DNA from: Lutraria lutraria
Taxonomy: Eukaryota; Mollusca; Bivalvia; Venerida; Mactridae
Direction: 5' to 3'
Length of the DNA: 64,000 nucleotides
NCBI GenBank assembly: GCA_964023205.1
Contig: OZ026848.1
Coordinates: 32,661,912 to 32,725,911 of the forward strand
Part shown: positions 60,973 through 64,000 of the stretch, in pieces
Layout of the letters: each line of letters starts with the position of its first letter
Position numbering within the stretch: position 1 is the first letter of the stretch
The notes under the pieces: generated by a model
Told to the model about the DNA's origin: nothing
Databases searched by the model: none
The model's input: the letters and a program-made list of their open reading frames with translations, nothing else
Position numbers and translations under genes: made by a program

Positions 60973-63900
60973 TGGTGATAGCATGTCTTTAGCAATTTCA
61001 AGCGTCTCTGGAGCCAGAGGATAGTTACTATGCTCATTATGTAAGTACTCGGGGTAATCCAGGTCTACTTCTAAAATAAACCCCATCTCATTGTCATAAG
61101 TCATTTTAGATATGTCTAACTCGTCAATTTGATCAGGAGTGAGCCACTCCAAGTCCTGTTCTGGGAGCGGATCAGACATGCTCGTCCCATATACATTATT
61201 TATGTCAAGGTATGTTATCCATGTGTTTTGTTTAGTGGCATCATAATCAGGGATTTGTGGGTTGTTAGCTTTAGCGTGCTTTTTTGATATCGCCCCGAAT
61301 ACTCCGCTCAATCATTGAATACCATGTCAATGTCATCCAGTAACTGTAGCTCGACACCAGTCATCTTCAACATAGAGTCCCATGCAAGGCCCGGTGATGT
61401 ATAATAGTGTGCTGGGTCTAAGCGGTAATAGTCTAGGCACAGTGACCGAAAGCTCTCAAAAACATCTGCCAAAAGCAGAACGTCAGTAAGCAAGTACAAA
61501 TCATGGTACTCTCCAAAGTTGTGTATGTTAAATGTCTGCCATATGGTCTGAGCATGGCAATAGTCATCCTCAGATATGTCTGTTTCATTTAATTTGTTGT
61601 AAAGTGCTCTTTCGGCGGCAACTCATGTTGTTTAAAGTTTTCATATGGAAAAAACACCCTTGCGCAACAAGAGATTTTGCTGTGCTGGGTCTTCAAAATG
61701 TTTGGTCACATTTGCAAACTTCCCTATCCATTATTTAGCTAAGTTAGACACTAAAGTATCCAATGACGCATTTAGAAATTGTAACGAGTCAATAAACCTT
61801 AAATTTCCAAGTGAAAATGAAATTTACTTTTCCATGTTATTGGGAATGCAGGAAATAGGTTTGTCTTTAAACTTCCCCACAGACGACATCAAGTGATGCA
61901 TAGTATAAACGGCACAAATTATGAAAAAAAACAGGAATGTAGAATTTTGATGTGTGTGACCTTTTACCCTGTCTAAATTGGTATTGTAAGTTGCAGTGAT
62001 TGTGTGATGCACCTCTATATGCACAAGAAAGATGGCTATGGTCTCTGACTCTGTCTGCCCCTAACATTGTCTCGAAATATGACAATAGTCAGCTTCTTGA
62101 AAAGATTGCTCCTGTACTGGTGTGAGTTGCATCGGTTTAACCTGACTGAGTATTTCGCATATACTTTGCTCTTCTTCTAACAAACATTTATAGAAGGTGT
62201 CAATTACATTAGGGCCCCGATATATTTGCGCTTGCTTTGACAATTCGTCGTTGGTACATTTAACTAGGTATGAAAACCCGCATGGTTCGTGCTTTTTGTA
62301 TGGAGTAGTAGATGACTTATCAGGATCTGGATCGCAGGAACTGCTGGTTGAACAAAACTTTCCAAATCAGCGTAGATTACGAAAGGGACTTTCAATTGTT
62401 TGTGAATGTTATTAAATGTACCCATTGTTTGTCTTCAGACTTTAGGAAACTTAGTTTTTGTGGCCCATGGGAAGAACAATAGGGAATATGCTCGTTTAGT
62501 AAACCAACAAGTGTAAAACCGTGAAGACAGTAGTTACAACAGTATGTTTGACCATCATGTAAGGTTCGATTCCCTAACAAGCGACTGAGGTTTCTAATCA
62601 GACCTTAATGTCTTATGTAACCTTTAGAAAACCACAGTAGATTGACATGATTCGACATGTTTCTGCAATTGGTGACTTGTAGAGGGTATACTTCATTTCC
62701 CTCTAAACCAAACACATTGACGGAAATGTTATTTTGTTTCTCGAATTTACACATTTGTGACATGGGAACTGGAAAAATCAAGCCCTGATAAATCAATTTC
62801 TTTCTCAAATGCTGCATAATGGCTAACACGCGCTGGGTGATCTGAGCCGCCGACAGGGTGGATGGCGGCTAATATAGACCACAGAAAACATTTTTGGTCA
62901 TCATTTTGTATGTTAAGTACTGCCTTTTTGATGGAATTTTCTTTGGTAAGGGGATGTAACTAATGCCCTCTAATGGCGAGTACTCTGCTACATTAACCTA
63001 TAATTTGATAATTTTATCTTTGGTCCAACCACTCCCAACCCGCTCAAAGTTTTGATAACCGTTATGTAAATTCTGAAAAGCATCTGATAGTTGTTCTTCT
63101 ATTTGAGAAACATTTGTCATGGCAAAGCTGGAAGACCTGAATACGGGCTCAGCATACACAGCATTTTTTCATTATGCTTTACAAACTTGACAAATAAAAT
63201 TATGAATCATTTCATACCTTTTACATGTTTTAGCGGATTAGTGAGAATATCCGAAATGGAAACTTCATTGTCCTTAAAAACTGAAGAACGTTCCATAAAT
63301 TTGCAGCACTCGGTTCAACGGTCACTGACTGGGCTGTATTGTCTAAAGCGGAAGTTCTTCCAGCTTCATACTGATGACGGCGTTTCCAATTCTCCCGCCT
63401 TGTCACACATCCGTCACGTGCATCAGTCCGCCGTCCGTAAAATATTTCGGGCAATGGACGATGACACCATTTACATTCACGGCCTCGTTCTCCGCAGGAC
63501 TCGCAAAACATTTTACCGGGTAAGAGTTCTTTTGAACACATATTGCATGAATTCCACACGGCTTTTACTTTCTTCATATTTGATCCCTCATCAGACTCTG
63601 GTGCTTTCCTTTTCTGCGGCTGTGTTTCTTGTATTTCATGTCCGCTAACTGCTGGTGGAACATTTTCTACATGCTGTTGCATATTCCGCCGTAGAATATC
63701 TTGCCGCCTAAATTCATTTAAGCAATGAGGGCATTTAATTACTGTGCATGGTTCTTTTATGTCTCAGTAAATGAGATTTCTGCTTGAACCGCGCTTCGCA
63801 CACATCGCAAGTAAGTGGTAGATCTTTTGTTATATCATCTGCCAGTAACTGCAGTCGACGCAAGCTCTGTTCGGTGTCAGTTTCAATAGACAACCCATGG

Positions 63901-64000
63901 TACTGTGCCCAGTAGTCCAACTTAGTTACAGTATTTATTTTATACATCTGCTGTTTGTTCATTCCTAAAATAAACACAATGCGCACTCTCTTTATAGTCA
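60973..64000 (-). pseudogene. polB: Broken protein-primed DNA polymerase B (Polinton type), copy 2
   Basis: Near-identical to copy 1 from gtggtgatagcatgtc (60973; 10087 in copy 1) to about 63996. The minus-strand N-terminus has the C2H2 finger (63986-63735) and a further Cys cluster (CNMC...CESC...CKWC, about 63547-63460) that copy 1 has lost. Then come the second Cys/His cluster (62580-62392), exonuclease parts (YLLTDVLLLADVFE at about 61495) and the motif A segment (LDINNVYGTSM). The polymerase is cut off after EIAKDMLSP, so motif C is absent. It shares with copy 1 the stop near 61735 and frame breaks near 62391, 62061 and 61310, and has its own break near 61602. The window ends inside or at the edge of this copy. 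Confidence 0.9.

Overview
The window looks like repeat-dense nuclear DNA from an invertebrate animal, most probably a bivalve mollusc. This is inferred from AT-rich sequence, spliced genes, metazoan transposons, tRNA-derived SINEs, and several families of 145-170 bp internal tandem repeats with AGCTCAC / CTCTTGTTT-type ends that I associate with bivalve genomes. Nothing bacterial (operons, Shine-Dalgarno sites, CRISPR) is visible, and no complete conserved host gene is present.

Layout. 1-9 kb: small TIR elements, three tandem-repeat (pearl-like) elements and, on the minus strand, the last two exons of an unrecognised gene (7616-7456 and 6733-6551) ending in an acidic tract and a basic tail. 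9-12.3 kb: a broken protein-primed DNA polymerase B (Polinton/Maverick type); a second, near-identical copy lies at 60.97-64 kb. 12.8-13.3 kb: LINE 3' end. 13.9-14.7 kb: TIR element with a 16-bp flanking duplication. 14.8-16 kb: pearl-like array. 17.6-18.8 kb: 1.2-kb foldback element with an 8-bp target duplication. 19.1-24.6 kb: two phase-compatible exons of an unrecognised gene whose 4.5-kb intron carries a Ty3/gypsy pol fragment and another tandem-repeat element. 25.7-27.6 kb: tandem-repeat element, then an LTR. 28.26-31.72 kb: a TIR element flanked by TA, containing several exon-like segments and two tandem tRNA-Ala-type SINEs. 32-33.1 kb: short copy of a GGCCGC-containing satellite element. 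33.2-39.4 kb: TIR elements and MITEs, and a CpG/ACGT-rich island. 40-47 kb: repeats, SINEs and two possible terminal exons on the minus strand.

47.3-58.1 kb: the most striking feature, an inverted duplication with 3522-bp arms (47329-50850 and 54622-58143). Every landmark I compared mirrors exactly about one axis (coordinates sum to 105472, so no net indel), and I saw only about seven substitutions. Its spacer contains a 139-bp repeat also present in both arms, split by a 3.3-kb 5'-truncated LINE with an 11-bp target duplication. 58.1-60.8 kb: seven ~298-bp higher-order satellite units and a GGCCGC minisatellite, joined directly to the truncated SINE at the palindrome's outer edge on one side and close to the second polymerase pseudogene on the other.

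The genes visible here do not form a pathway. The window is a record of successive insertions, duplications and rearrangements around a few host-like exons. The best candidates for something undescribed are the palindrome and its satellite junction, the spliced gene at 19.1-24.6 kb, and the TIR element with exon-like contents at 28.3-31.7 kb.
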